Part shown: piece after piece, positions 26,501 through 34,737 of the stretch
Layout: every line of letters begins with the position of its first letter
Numbering within the stretch: position 1 is the stretch's first letter
Origin: CAVTWH01 sp963738365
GTDB taxonomy: Bacteria > Actinomycetota > Actinomycetes > Mycobacteriales > Micromonosporaceae
Direction: 5' to 3'
Assembly: GCA_963738365.1 (NCBI GenBank)
Contig: CAVTWH010000010.1
Span: forward strand, 1,302,001 to 1,366,000
Length of the DNA stretch: 64,000 nucleotides
Position numbers and translations under genes: made by a program
Notes under the pieces: model-generated
Told to the model about the DNA's origin: nothing
The model's input: only the letters and a program-made list of their open reading frames with translations
Databases searched by the model: none

Positions 26501-27359
26501 GGACACGCTCACTCCGGACCCGGCCCGGCCGGTCGACCTGGGCCGCCTGGGCGGCGCGGCCCGGCTGGACGACGTCCATTTCCGGTATCCGCTGGCGCCG
26601 GCCCGACCGGGGCGCCAGCTTCGCGGACCGGGCGACGCCCGGCTCCCCCACCAACCCCGAGCGGCCCAGCCGCCGGAGGCGTTGCGGGGCATCGACATCG
26701 CCATCCGGCCCGGCGAGACCGTCGCCCTGGTGGGCGAAACCGGGGCCGGCAAATCCACCGTGATGAAACTGCTAGCCCGCTTCTACGACCCGGACACCGG
26801 CACCGTCAGCGTCGACGGCCACGACCTACGTACCGTCCGGCTGCACCGGTTCCGTACCCAACTCGGCTACGTCCCCCAGGAAGCGTTCCTGTTCAGCGGT
26901 ACCGTCCGCGACAACATCGCCTACGGCCGGCCGGATGCCAGCGACGCCGAGGTGGAGGCGGCCGCCCGGGCGGTCGGCGCGCACGACTTCGTGACCGGCC
27001 TGCCCGGCGGGTATCTGCACGGGCTCGCCGAACGGGGCCGCGACCTGTCCGCCGGGCAGCGACAGCTGCTCGCCCTCGCCCGCGCCGAACTCGTGGACCC
27101 GGCCATCCTGCTACTCGACGAGGCGACCGCCAACCTGGACCTGGTCACCGAGGCACGGGTATCCGCCGCGATGCGGCGGCTCACCGCGCACCGCACCACC
27201 GTGGTGATCGCCCACCGACTGCCCACCGCCCGCACCGCCGACCGCATCTTCGTGCTGGCCCACGGCCGGGTGGTCGAGTCCGGCTCGCACGGGCAACTGC
27301 TCGACAAGGGCGGCCACTACGCCCGCATGTGGCAGGCGTTCGAACTGGTCAACAGCTGA
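23517..27359 (+). CDS. Single-chain ABC exporter (TMD-NBD-TMD-NBD)
   Basis: 1280 residues, about twice a normal bacterial half-transporter: two complete type-IV exporter halves fused. Half 1: six membrane helices (15-310), Walker A GASGSGKST near 371, signature LSGGQRQRIALARA near 475, Walker B ILILDDATSAVD. Half 2: helices (about 690-980), Walker A GETGAGKST near 1072, signature LSAGQRQLLALARA near 1177, Walker B ILLLDEATANLD. In site 1 the Walker B ends DD instead of DE at the catalytic glutamate, which suggests one degenerate and one active site, as in heterodimeric exporters. Role: probable multidrug or lipid export under the MarR regulator. Confidence 0.93.
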   Translation: MTPPPQPGWLRRLGGAVLAHRTALILGLSGAVVGSTTQALVPLIARHIVDRVIIARAATLWPWLLLLVGAALLTFAMAYLRRYYSGVLSLSVQYDLRNAMHDHLVAMDQTSLSRLPTGQLVSRANSDSSLVQALLQTLPMMTNNLLLMLVSLVVMLWLAPLLALVAIVVLPVLFLVSYRMRILVFPASWEGQQREGDVAQIVDEAVSGVRVVKAFGQERRELQRVVDAAQKLYSARMRTVRLQARFKPLLESIPTLAQVAVLGFGGWLALRGSISTGTFLAFSTYVAQFAAPARSLANVLTVGQQARAGVERIFQLLDQRPAIADRPDAVDLPVPVRGEISFEAVHFGYPDQPVLRGLQLRIRPGERVALVGASGSGKSTVISLVTRFHDPDAGTVRLDGHDLRELTLTSLRRQIGVAFEDSFLFSDSVRANIGYGRPDATGEQIEAAARCAQAHEFITALPDGYDTPVGERGLNLSGGQRQRIALARAILADPAILILDDATSAVDTRTEEAIHANLRTVLSGRTTLLIAHRLSTLRLADRVAVLVDGQVAEHGSHQELIATSPTYRTLLSGLDEVDRRSGGDRIEALADTARPDAVIGRQHPGTPDRGVTAAAWQPPGQAAGTARAVSFGGPSLGAGLGRGAGGWRLSLAPTPELLARVAALPPTRDHARVDVDAESRRLHHVTLREVLREFHWPLLLGLALVVLDALTGLAGPVLVRTGLDDGVAHGSRAVLGWATAGFLAIGAVAFGNQIAETFVTGRAAERIMLSLRVRIWAQLQRLGLDYYEREMAGRIMTRMTTDVDQFESLIENGLLNALVAIVTFVGVGVALLVVNLELGLWTLTVIIPLAVVTVCFRRRSARLYETARDRIAVVNAEFQENLSGIREAQAFGHEPATIRHFHALGRQYLAARLGAQRLIATYFPFVQFLAAIADAIVLGVGARLVTTGHLTPGVLIAFLLYIDLFFSPIQQLSQVFDSWQQTRISLHRVAELMRLDTLTPDPARPVDLGRLGGAARLDDVHFRYPLAPARPGRQLRGPGDARLPHQPRAAQPPEALRGIDIAIRPGETVALVGETGAGKSTVMKLLARFYDPDTGTVSVDGHDLRTVRLHRFRTQLGYVPQEAFLFSGTVRDNIAYGRPDASDAEVEAAARAVGAHDFVTGLPGGYLHGLAERGRDLSAGQRQLLALARAELVDPAILLLDEATANLDLVTEARVSAAMRRLTAHRTTVVIAHRLPTARTADRIFVLAHGRVVESGSHGQLLDKGGHYARMWQAFELVNS

Positions 27360-27476
27360 CAGAGATGATGTCGTGAGTGAAGTGTGAACCAATACGACTC
27401 CACACAACCTGGGGCACATCAACGACTCCACGGAAGCCGGGGAACACCAAATCCGGCCAGCTGAGTCACCGGACAA

Positions 27477-27504
27477 GGGGCGGGCTGCTCTGGCGGCCCG
27501 CCCC
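27477..27504. terminator. Hairpin after the ABC exporter
   Basis: GGGGCGGGC (27477-27485) and GCCCGCCCC (27496-27504) form a perfect 9-bp stem with a 10-base loop, 117 bases after the exporter stop and facing the convergent protease gene. Confidence 0.65.
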
Positions 27505-27559
27505 CTCTGGTGCCAAAGATCACCAGTTCGTGGGGCTTTGGTCCCGACAACCACGTCAG

Positions 27560-27597
27560 GTCGGGCGCGCACAGATCGCTGTCTGTGCGCGCCCGAC
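27560..27597. terminator. Strong hairpin between convergent genes
   Basis: A perfect 16-bp stem (27560-27575 with 27582-27597) with loop TCGCTG, directly beyond the stop of the minus-strand protease at 27605. It can serve both directions; no T-run is present. Confidence 0.8.
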
Positions 27598-27604
27598 GCG
27601 ACCG

Positions 27605-30481
27605 TCAGTTGGTGCGGAACTCGCCGAACTCGTCGACGATCAGGTCGAGACTGCCGTTCGGGATCCCGTTGTAGTAGTCGACGTTGGCACCGGTGCCCGG
27701 CCGGGCGAACGTCAGATTCGGCACGGTCTGGTTCGGCCCGGTGACGTTCAACGTGGAGACGTTCGGCACGATGGGAGCGCCGGAGGGGTTGTTGTCCGGG
27801 AAGACGGCCAGGTAACCGAAGGTGCCGGTCGTGTTGGTCACCGTGGAGTTGGTGACGAACGCGGTGACGGCGGTGTCGACACTGCCGTCGGAGTTGCGGG
27901 CCAGCGGCACCTTGCGGACCGACAGCGGCCCGAGCCGGCCGACCGCGCCGAGCGTGCGGGTGTCGTACACCCGGGTCGGTGTGGCAGGGAGGTAGGCCGA
28001 AGTGCCGTCGTGGGAGAAGTAGCCGTTGACGTCGAGGATCATCGATACGCCGCCGGGGCCCTGCTTCACCAGATCGATGTAGCCGTTGGCGTCCACCGGC
28101 ACGATGGCGGCGTTGGCGATGGTGTTGCCGGTCGAGTAGTTCAGGTTGGACGTGGTGGAGGTGAACCCGGCCGGTCCGGCGGCGACGTTGCCGTAGCCGG
28201 AGGAGTCGGTCAGCGTCAGGTTGACGGCGACGGCGTGTACGCCGGCCGGGATGGTCCCGACTCCGGCGACCTTCAGCCGGATCGGGTTACCCGCGGTGAG
28301 CTGGCCGCCGGTGGAGCCGGTGCCGTTGCGGGTGTCCAGCGCCCGGTACGGATCCACCGCGGTGAACCCGTCCGCGGACGACTGCGTGAAGTACCCGGTG
28401 GCGTCGGCGATCAGGTCCACCTGGCCCGGGCCCTGCTTCTGGAACTGTACGTATCCGTTCGACGCTATCGGCACGATCACCATGTTCGGCACGGTCTGGC
28501 CGGCCGAATAGTTCAGGTTCGAGGTGGTGTTCGGCGCGCCGTACGGGGTGGCGGCGACATTGCCGTAGCCGGTGGCGTTGGTCAGGGTCAGGTTGATGGC
28601 GACGGCGGTGGCGTTGGATGGGATCCCGCCCACCCCCGCCACCCGCAACGCGACCGGCGCCGCCGAGGTCAGCTTCGCGGTCGAGCCGAACAGGCCGGTG
28701 CCGTCCCGGGTGTCCATGATGCGGGTCGGGCCGTAGGCCGTGTAGTCGGTGCCAGCGGTGGTGAAGGAGGCAGAAGCAGAGGAGATCGTCTGACCGCCGC
28801 TGGTGACCGCGGTCGCGGTGATGGAGTAGGTGCCCGGACGGGCGTACGTGTGCGCAAGCCTCCCGGTGCCGGACGACGTGCTGCCCTCACCCCAGTTGAT
28901 CACGTAGTGGTCCACCGGTGCGGTGTCCGTGACCTGCACGGAGACCCCCAGCGCGCCGGTGGGGGTGGCGTTGATGACCGGCACGTTGGAGCCGATCGTC
29001 CAGGTGAACGTGGCCCAGTCGGAGTTCCCGGCGGTGTCGGTCACCGTCACGTTCACGGTGAACGTCCCGGCACCCGGGGTGCCGGAGATCAGTCCGGTGC
29101 CCGGTGCGATCGACAGTCCGGTCGGCAGGCCGGTGGCGCTGTAGGTCAGGCTCTGCCCGCTGACGGCGTCGGTTGCCCGCAGCTGCAGGGAGGTCGCGAC
29201 ACCGACGACGCCGCTCTGGTTGCCCGGGTTGGTCAGGCTCACGGTGCCCGGCGTGAAGGCGGCCGTGCCGTTGGGCGTGCCGAGCCCGGTCGGGCCGTCG
29301 TATCCGGTCACCGCCGTGCAGAAGTACGCCGGCGAGCAGCTGCCGGTGGACCCGGAGGTCACATCGAACAGGTTCCCGGTGTGCTGGTACGGGTACTTCA
29401 CGGCGGAATCCCCGGCGCGGGCGCCCCCGGCGAGGGCGTAGATCGAGGCGATGATCGGGGAGGCGACGGAGGTACCACCGTAGACCGTCCAGCCGGAGTC
29501 GCCGTAGGTCTGGTACACGGCGACACCTGTCGCCGGGTCGGCGACGGCGGCCACGTCGGCCACCATCCGGTGGGAGCAGCCGGAGTCGGTCTGCCAGGAC
29601 GGCTTGGCGAGGTAGGCCGAGCAGCCGGATCCCGCACCGGTGCCCTGGGCACTGGTGTACCACGCCGACTCGGTCCACCCGCGGGCGTTCCCGGCGGGTG
29701 ACAGCGACGTGCCGCCGACCGCGGTGACGTAACGGGACGAGGCCGGGTACGAGGTGCCGCCGGCGAAAGCGTCGTCGCCGGAGGAGGCGGTGATCACCAC
29801 TCCGGGGTGGTTGAAGTACGCCTCGGCGCTCGGGACGCCGGGGCCCTCGGGACCGCCGTAGCTGTTGGAGACGTACTGTGCGCCGAGGGCGACGGCCTGG
29901 TTCACCGCGGCGCCGAGGTTGGTCACGGTGGCGGTGGACGCCTCGACGAGCAGGATGTGGCAGCCCGGGCAGATCGCCGACACCATGTCCAGGTCGAGGG
30001 AGATCTCACCGGCCCAGCCGGAGTCGGGGGCGGGGTAGCTGGTGCCGCCGTTCTGGTTGACCTTCCGGAAGCAGCCGTTGGCTGTCGTACACGCGGGAAG
30101 GCCGTACTGGCTGCGGTAGACCGCGAGATCGTTCTCGGCGTTCGGATCGTCGTAGGCGTCCACGACCGCCACGGTCGCGCTCGCACTTCCGGTCGCGGTC
30201 AGGTTGTACGCCGACCGCAGCGACGCCGGACCATAGCCGGCCGGGGTGGCGGCGACCAGCTGCGGTTTGATGTCGCTACGCCGGAACGCCAGGCACGCCA
30301 TCTGGCCGGGCTGGGCGGGGGCGCTGCAGACCCTGCTGGAGGGGTGCGGTGCCGGGGCGGCCTGGGCCGGCGTGGCGGCCACGGCGAGCGCGGCCACGGC
30401 GGCGGAGACGACGAGCGCCGCAAGCGATGACCGGAACCCGCGATTGTTGGTGTTGCTGCTGTTGCTGTTGCTGCGGCCCAC
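27605..30481 (-). CDS. Secreted sedolisin-like (S53) protease with C-terminal repeat modules
   Basis: 958 residues from the GTG at 30481, chosen because GGAGGGG lies six bases upstream; a TTG at 30511 is also in frame. Signal peptide: a Ser/Asn-rich start, hydrophobic core, ATPAQAA cleavage region. Protease domain: catalytic Glu and Asp in GWAGEISLDLDMV (about 159 and 163), oxyanion Asp in SSGDDAF, catalytic Ser in YGGTSVASPIIA (about 338), and GYDGPTGLGTPNG as in the S53 calcium-loop region. Then a putative Ig-like domain, a PKD-like domain and three modules beginning with R-x-x-DTR. It is exported and probably active outside the cell, possibly acid-tolerant as in the family. There is no typical S53 pro-domain of full length. 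Confidence 0.88.
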   Translation of the reverse strand: MGRSNSNSSNTNNRGFRSSLAALVVSAAVAALAVAATPAQAAPAPHPSSRVCSAPAQPGQMACLAFRRSDIKPQLVAATPAGYGPASLRSAYNLTATGSASATVAVVDAYDDPNAENDLAVYRSQYGLPACTTANGCFRKVNQNGGTSYPAPDSGWAGEISLDLDMVSAICPGCHILLVEASTATVTNLGAAVNQAVALGAQYVSNSYGGPEGPGVPSAEAYFNHPGVVITASSGDDAFAGGTSYPASSRYVTAVGGTSLSPAGNARGWTESAWYTSAQGTGAGSGCSAYLAKPSWQTDSGCSHRMVADVAAVADPATGVAVYQTYGDSGWTVYGGTSVASPIIASIYALAGGARAGDSAVKYPYQHTGNLFDVTSGSTGSCSPAYFCTAVTGYDGPTGLGTPNGTAAFTPGTVSLTNPGNQSGVVGVATSLQLRATDAVSGQSLTYSATGLPTGLSIAPGTGLISGTPGAGTFTVNVTVTDTAGNSDWATFTWTIGSNVPVINATPTGALGVSVQVTDTAPVDHYVINWGEGSTSSGTGRLAHTYARPGTYSITATAVTSGGQTISSASASFTTAGTDYTAYGPTRIMDTRDGTGLFGSTAKLTSAAPVALRVAGVGGIPSNATAVAINLTLTNATGYGNVAATPYGAPNTTSNLNYSAGQTVPNMVIVPIASNGYVQFQKQGPGQVDLIADATGYFTQSSADGFTAVDPYRALDTRNGTGSTGGQLTAGNPIRLKVAGVGTIPAGVHAVAVNLTLTDSSGYGNVAAGPAGFTSTTSNLNYSTGNTIANAAIVPVDANGYIDLVKQGPGGVSMILDVNGYFSHDGTSAYLPATPTRVYDTRTLGAVGRLGPLSVRKVPLARNSDGSVDTAVTAFVTNSTVTNTTGTFGYLAVFPDNNPSGAPIVPNVSTLNVTGPNQTVPNLTFARPGTGANVDYYNGIPNGSLDLIVDEFGEFRTN

Positions 30482-30632
30482 GAAGGACCCCTCCCGTGAT
30501 GTCGTGGTCAACGGGCACCCGTCCGCGCCGAGCGACGACGGAGGATGCCGGAACCGCGCCCCGCGCCGAAGATCAGGCGAATCACCGCCGTTGGCTACGT
30601 GTCCGCTGCGGTTGCCGGGGCTGGATGTGGAA

Positions 30633-30668
30633 GGGTCCGCCGCCTCTGACTGGAGAGGCGGCGGACCC
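30633..30668 (-). terminator. Terminator of the PKD/repeat-module gene
   Basis: A perfect 15-bp stem, GGGTCCGCCGCCTCT with AGAGGCGGCGGACCC, loop GACTGG, starts nine bases beyond the stop at 30677. Confidence 0.85.
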
Positions 30669-30676
30669 CGATGGTG

Positions 30677-32221
30677 CTACTTGTGGGCCTGCATGCTCAG
30701 CATTGCCTGGTTCGGGCTGGCTGGTGGGGCGTCGGTGGCCAGCGGCTTGGCGAAGTAGCCGAAGAAGTCCGCGATGAGGTGGGTGGCGGCGGTGCCACCG
30801 TTGTAGAAGTCCTGTTTGCCGTTGGTGGTTGAGGCCAGCACGGCGTTGGGGACGGTCTGGCCCTCGCTGTAGTTGAGGTTCGACACGTTGGGGACGATGT
30901 CCAGGGAGTCGTCGAAGACGGTGATGAAGCCGTGTCCGGCGGGTTGGGTGACGGTGACGTTGTACAGCATGGCGGTCAGTGCCGAGACCGGTACGTCCAG
31001 CAGGTAGGCCATCGGCTCGGGGATGTAGTACTCGGAGGGCAGCGGCCCGCCCCAGCCAGGGTCGCGGGTGTCGAAGACCCGGTCGGCGGGCTGCCAGGGG
31101 ATGAACTTCGCGGTGGCCGTGGGGGAGTAGTAGCCCTCGAAGTCGGCGATGAGGTCTGCCGAGCCGGGGCTGTCGACCCGGAAGTCGATGGTGCGGTTGG
31201 CCGAGATGGACACGGTGACGAGGTTCGGCACGGTGCCTTTGGCGCTGAAGTTGAGGTTCGACGCGGTCGGTGGTGCCTGCCCGGGCACGTCGGGGTAGAC
31301 GGTCAGGTTGCCGTAGGAGGAGGTGTCCACGGCGGTGGCGTTGAGCACGACCGCGGTGGCCTCGGCCGGCACAGAGGCCGGTACCGGCAGGGACACGATG
31401 CCGCCGGCCGGGACCCGGTGGGCGACGCCGGTGCCGTAACGGGTGTCCATGATGCGGGTGGCCGAGACCGGGGCGTAGCCGGCTCCGGAGGTACCGACGG
31501 TGTAGTAACCGGACAGGTCGGCGATCAGGTGCGCCGAGCCGGGGCTTTCCACGTACAGGGTGACCTTGCCGTCCAGCACCGGGACGGTGACCAGGTTGGC
31601 GACGGTGAGGCCGGCGCTGAAGTTGAGGTTCGACGTGACTGGTCGCGGGCCGCTGTGCGGGTAGACCTTGATGTTGCCGTACGAACTCGGCTGGGTGACC
31701 GTCACGTTGAGTACCACGGCGGACAGCGGCCCGTCGGTGTTCGCGGTGACCGATGCCGGCAGTTGGAAGCTCAGTTCGTGCATCGAACCGACCGCCGCCG
31801 CCGGAGCGCCCACGCCGTAACGGGTGTCCAGCAGCCGGGTGGGGCTGAGCGGGTGGTAGCCGTCACCGACGCTCAACCACTGCGCGGCACTGCTCGCCGT
31901 GCGGTTCAGCGAATCGGTGACCGTGACCGTGACCTTGTAGGTGCCTTCCTTCTCCGACCTGGTCGCCACCGGGTTCTGCGACACCAGCGGCGCACTGCCG
32001 TCACCGAAATCGAAGGAGTACGAAGCAGTCGGCACGGCACCCGTGGTACCGGACGCGTCCAGCTTCACGATCGTCTTCCCGGAAGAATCCGCCGCACCAG
32101 CCGACGCCGACAGGGAGACAATCAGCGGGTCCGTTGCGTACCCGGGATTGGCCTGGCCGACGAGACCCGCTGTCAGGGCGGATGCGGACAGGGCGAGGAC
32201 AGTCATGCGTTTCAGACGCAT
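30677..32221 (-). CDS. Secreted PKD protein with recurring DTR modules
   Basis: 514 residues from the ATG at 32221, which follows GGGGGTTTCACCC. Signal peptide MRLKRMTVLALSASALTAGL, then a PKD domain (YSFDFGDGSAP), then three modules of about 115 residues that each run from a R-x-x-DTR start (TRLLDTRYGVGAPA) through AVVLNVTVTQP, SNLNFSAG and NLVTVPV to a LIADxxGYY/F end. The module is shared with the S53 protease and the protein at 61508, and is common in actinobacterial secreted proteins; it is predicted to be a beta fold for surface binding. No enzyme domain. The C-terminus (FFGYFAKPLATDAPP) is almost the same as in the 61508 paralogue. Confidence 0.85.
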   Translation of the reverse strand: MRLKRMTVLALSASALTAGLVGQANPGYATDPLIVSLSASAGAADSSGKTIVKLDASGTTGAVPTASYSFDFGDGSAPLVSQNPVATRSEKEGTYKVTVTVTDSLNRTASSAAQWLSVGDGYHPLSPTRLLDTRYGVGAPAAAVGSMHELSFQLPASVTANTDGPLSAVVLNVTVTQPSSYGNIKVYPHSGPRPVTSNLNFSAGLTVANLVTVPVLDGKVTLYVESPGSAHLIADLSGYYTVGTSGAGYAPVSATRIMDTRYGTGVAHRVPAGGIVSLPVPASVPAEATAVVLNATAVDTSSYGNLTVYPDVPGQAPPTASNLNFSAKGTVPNLVTVSISANRTIDFRVDSPGSADLIADFEGYYSPTATAKFIPWQPADRVFDTRDPGWGGPLPSEYYIPEPMAYLLDVPVSALTAMLYNVTVTQPAGHGFITVFDDSLDIVPNVSNLNYSEGQTVPNAVLASTTNGKQDFYNGGTAATHLIADFFGYFAKPLATDAPPASPNQAMLSMQAHK

Positions 32222-32493
32222 TGGGTGAAACCCCCATGACGTGATGGATACAGTCACCGCAGATCCAGCGGTGATCAGCCGACCGATTCTCGCGTTCACG
32301 CGCGGGCCCGTCAATGTGTGGCTGCACATACAGGCCAATAGGCTGAGGCCCGCCTGCCCGACTTCTTCGTTGCCGCACAGCCGTTCCCTTTACGGTGGCC
32401 GGTCGCGCGTTTGTCCCGTTGGCTGCAGGTAGGTCGGGGCCTGCCGCAGGTGGTGATGGCGGCGGACCCCGACCCGTTTACTTCTCGGCTGCT

Positions 32494-33010
32494 TCTACTT
32501 CTTCGCGTGGATGGTTGGCTTGGCTTCGCCGGGCAGAGGCGGTGGCGCGTCGGTGGCCAGTGGTTTGGCGAAGTAGCCGAAGAAGTCGGCGATGAGGTGG
32601 GTGGCGGCGATGCCGCCGTTGTAGAAGTCCTGTTTGCCGTCGGTCATCGGGGCCAGGACGGCGTTGGGGACGGTCTTGCTTTCGCTGTGGTTGACGTTGG
32701 AGACGTTGGCACGTCGGTCAGGCCGTCGGGGTACACCGTGACGAAGCCGTGGCCGAGTGGCTGGGTGACGGTGACGTTGTACAGGCCGGCGGTGAGCGCC
32801 GAGACGGGTACGTCAAAGGCGTAGGCCATCGACACTTCGATGTAGTAGCCCGATGGCAGGGCGACGGCACGAACTTTCGAGGCGGCGGCCGGGGAGTGGT
32901 AGCCCTCGAAGTCGGCGATGAGGTCTGCCGAGCCGGGGCTGTCGACCGGAAGTCGATGGTGCGGTTGGCGGAGATGGCGACGGTGACCAGGTTCGGCACG
33001 GTGCTGGTTT
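32494..33010 (-). pseudogene. Decayed third copy of the repeat-module protein (C-terminal part)
   Basis: Read on the minus strand, three frames together give NLVTVAISANRTIDF, then DSPGSADLIADFEGYHSPAA, then VSALTAGLYNVTVTQPLGHG, and after another shift NAVLAPMTDGKQDFYNGG and DFFGYFAKPLATDAPP before a TAG at 32494-32496. These match the end of the neighbouring intact gene almost word for word. At least two frameshifts and a missing N-terminal two thirds make it nonfunctional. Confidence 0.85.
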
Positions 33011-33431
33011 TGGGGCTGGCGGCCCGGCATGGTGTGACGCTGGTGGTTCATTGCTCGGGGGACTCTGTTGGGACCTCTTAAGCGCATCCCGGTAGCTCGG
33101 AGGCGACTACAAGGGTCCGATAGTGGTTTGACGACTACACCCAGCGGCACGTCAGCGTCAAAGAAGTAGGTGAGCGATGCCGGATCCCGGTTCCCCGCTC
33201 TGGGACACTGCCGGCGAGTTGACGCCGGACCTCGAAACGGTTTCACAGCCGCCCAGGGCGAAGAACTCTCCATGATCGCGTTTCCGCGGGTAGGCGGTCC
33301 GGACAGGATCACCGTCCATTCGTTCTCCCCGACCGCTGTCGAAGGCGACGCTGTGTCAGCGATGGCTCGTTTCGCCCTCCTGGGCTTGGTCGACGACGCC
33401 TCACCTGACAACGCTGCTAACTACCTGGACG
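33011..33431. other. Intergenic stretch without supported gene
   Basis: No ORF here has convincing composition or homology. The plus-strand phrase MIAFPRVGGPDRITVHSF (about 33270) lacks support in either direction. Confidence 0.4.
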
Positions 33432-33671
33432 CCGGAGGCTCTTACCGACCTGTCGCTGTCCGGCGGCAGGGATGCCTCACTCACCATCGACGGCCACGTC
33501 GTGGATGCCCGAAGGTTCGAACTCGACCCGACGCAGTGGGTTCTGGTCAGCACGGACCCACGCCACACCGTGGTAGTCGGCGGCGGACCAGCCCCATGTC
33601 CGCCCATGATCCCTGCCTATCCACAGATCTGGGCAGCGCCGCTCGACGCGCTCATCGGCGCCCGGCCGTAG
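33432..33671 (+). pseudogene. C-terminal fragment of an unknown protein
   Basis: Frame 3 reads ALTDLSLSGGRDASLTIDGH, VVDARRFELDPTQWVLVSTD and PMIPAYPQIWAAPLDALIGA before the TAG at 33669. Composition and periodicity look like real protein, but there is no good start codon and the upstream part of the frame looks random. I do not recognise the family. Probably the 3' remnant of a deleted gene. Confidence 0.35.
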
Positions 33672-33733
33672 CGGCAGACGCCGCCAGACCAATGGGTGCG
33701 CTGAGCTTTGCGCAGGGCGTGCTCCAAGCCTGT

Positions 33734-33928
33734 TCAGGGACTGGTTGCGAGATCTTCGTCGTGGGTGTCGTCACCGCTGACGTCCAGCCAGAGGTCGCCG
33801 GGCAGTGCCAGTAGGCGTTGCAGTAGTTGTCGGTCGAGCTCGGTGGCGTGCGAGGCGATGTAGCAGAACCAATTGGCCTCGTAGCCGGTGTGGACGAGGT
33901 CCCATAGGGGGCTGGGCGACAGGTTCAC
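33734..33928 (-). CDS. Small unknown protein or gene remnant
   Basis: 64 codons: a protein-like sequence with PLWDLVHTGYEANWFCYIAS, RQLLQRLLALPGDLWLDVSG and an acidic end. GTG start without a visible ribosome site. Another minus frame just upstream starts MLTSSPSILSGTELAVQLHR, so a frameshift near 33920 may have split one gene of about 90 residues. Family not recognised. Confidence 0.4.
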   Translation of the reverse strand: MNLSPSPLWDLVHTGYEANWFCYIASHATELDRQLLQRLLALPGDLWLDVSGDDTHDEDLATSP

Positions 33929-34326
33929 GGACGGCCAGGAGCCGGTGCAGTTGAACGGCCAACTCCGTACCGGAAAGGATGCTTGGACTCGATGTGAGCA
34001 TCCACAGGGAGGAGTTTCGGGTAACCGATGATCGTCGGTTGGCAGGCCTGCCGGCCTCGAATGCCTCGGTCGGTTGAAGGCTGCCGCTCCCGGCTGACCT
34101 TCGCTCCCGACGTCGCCGGAAGACCGTGCGGGAACCGCGTCGCGACTGCTCAGCGGGTCGGGTTTCGCCTACACTTCCGTGTGCCCGCAGCTGGGCCCCA
34201 GGCCCCTGGCCTGGGGCATCCTGCCTCAGTGACGGCGCAGAAGCGGGACAGATTGGTCATAGGTAGCGTCACTACGGTGGCGCACGTCGGGCCTTCGAGG
34301 GCGCGCGATCGAGTCGAGGAGCGGGT

Positions 34327-34737
34327 GTGACGCAGGGCACAGCGGTAGCCGTCGGCGACGGCCGGGAGCTGATACGTCACCGGACTCCCCGGGTGGTCGT
34401 GACCGTCGTCGCGCTCGCCGGGCTGGCGCTCGCCGGCTTCGGCGCGGTCCAGGCGACCCGCTTGGGCGTGATGACGATCAAGCCGGCGGGCAGCCGGAGT
34501 GCCGACGAGAACCGGACCTACCGGTACTTCACCGATATCGACCAGCGGTTGCGCACCGCGATTCCGGCCGGCAGCCAGGTGTATGTCGCGGTATCGCCGC
34601 TGACGCTTCTCTACCAGCGAGTGGTGGAGTTCACCCTTATCGAGGGCAGCACGGTCGTCGCGTCCCCGTCCGAGGCCGACTTCACCGTCGCGCAGGACAC
34701 CGCCGGCCAGCTCGTGATCTCCCTCGTGAGCCGGTGA
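34327..34737 (+). CDS. Small single-pass membrane protein, partner of the GT-C-like protein
   Basis: 136 residues, GTG start with GAGGAG upstream. One membrane helix (about 22-44, VVVTVVALAGLALAGFGAVQ) is followed by an extracytoplasmic domain of about 90 residues with no motif I know. Its stop overlaps the next gene (TGATG), so the two are co-translated, and it may help or gate the membrane glycosyltransferase-like protein. Confidence 0.75.
   Translation: MTQGTAVAVGDGRELIRHRTPRVVVTVVALAGLALAGFGAVQATRLGVMTIKPAGSRSADENRTYRYFTDIDQRLRTAIPAGSQVYVAVSPLTLLYQRVVEFTLIEGSTVVASPSEADFTVAQDTAGQLVISLVSR

Noticed and set aside
23696..27376. 1226-codon second frame inside the ABC exporter
   Set aside because: Out-of-frame shadow, Arg/Pro/Gly-rich, no membrane helices or motifs.
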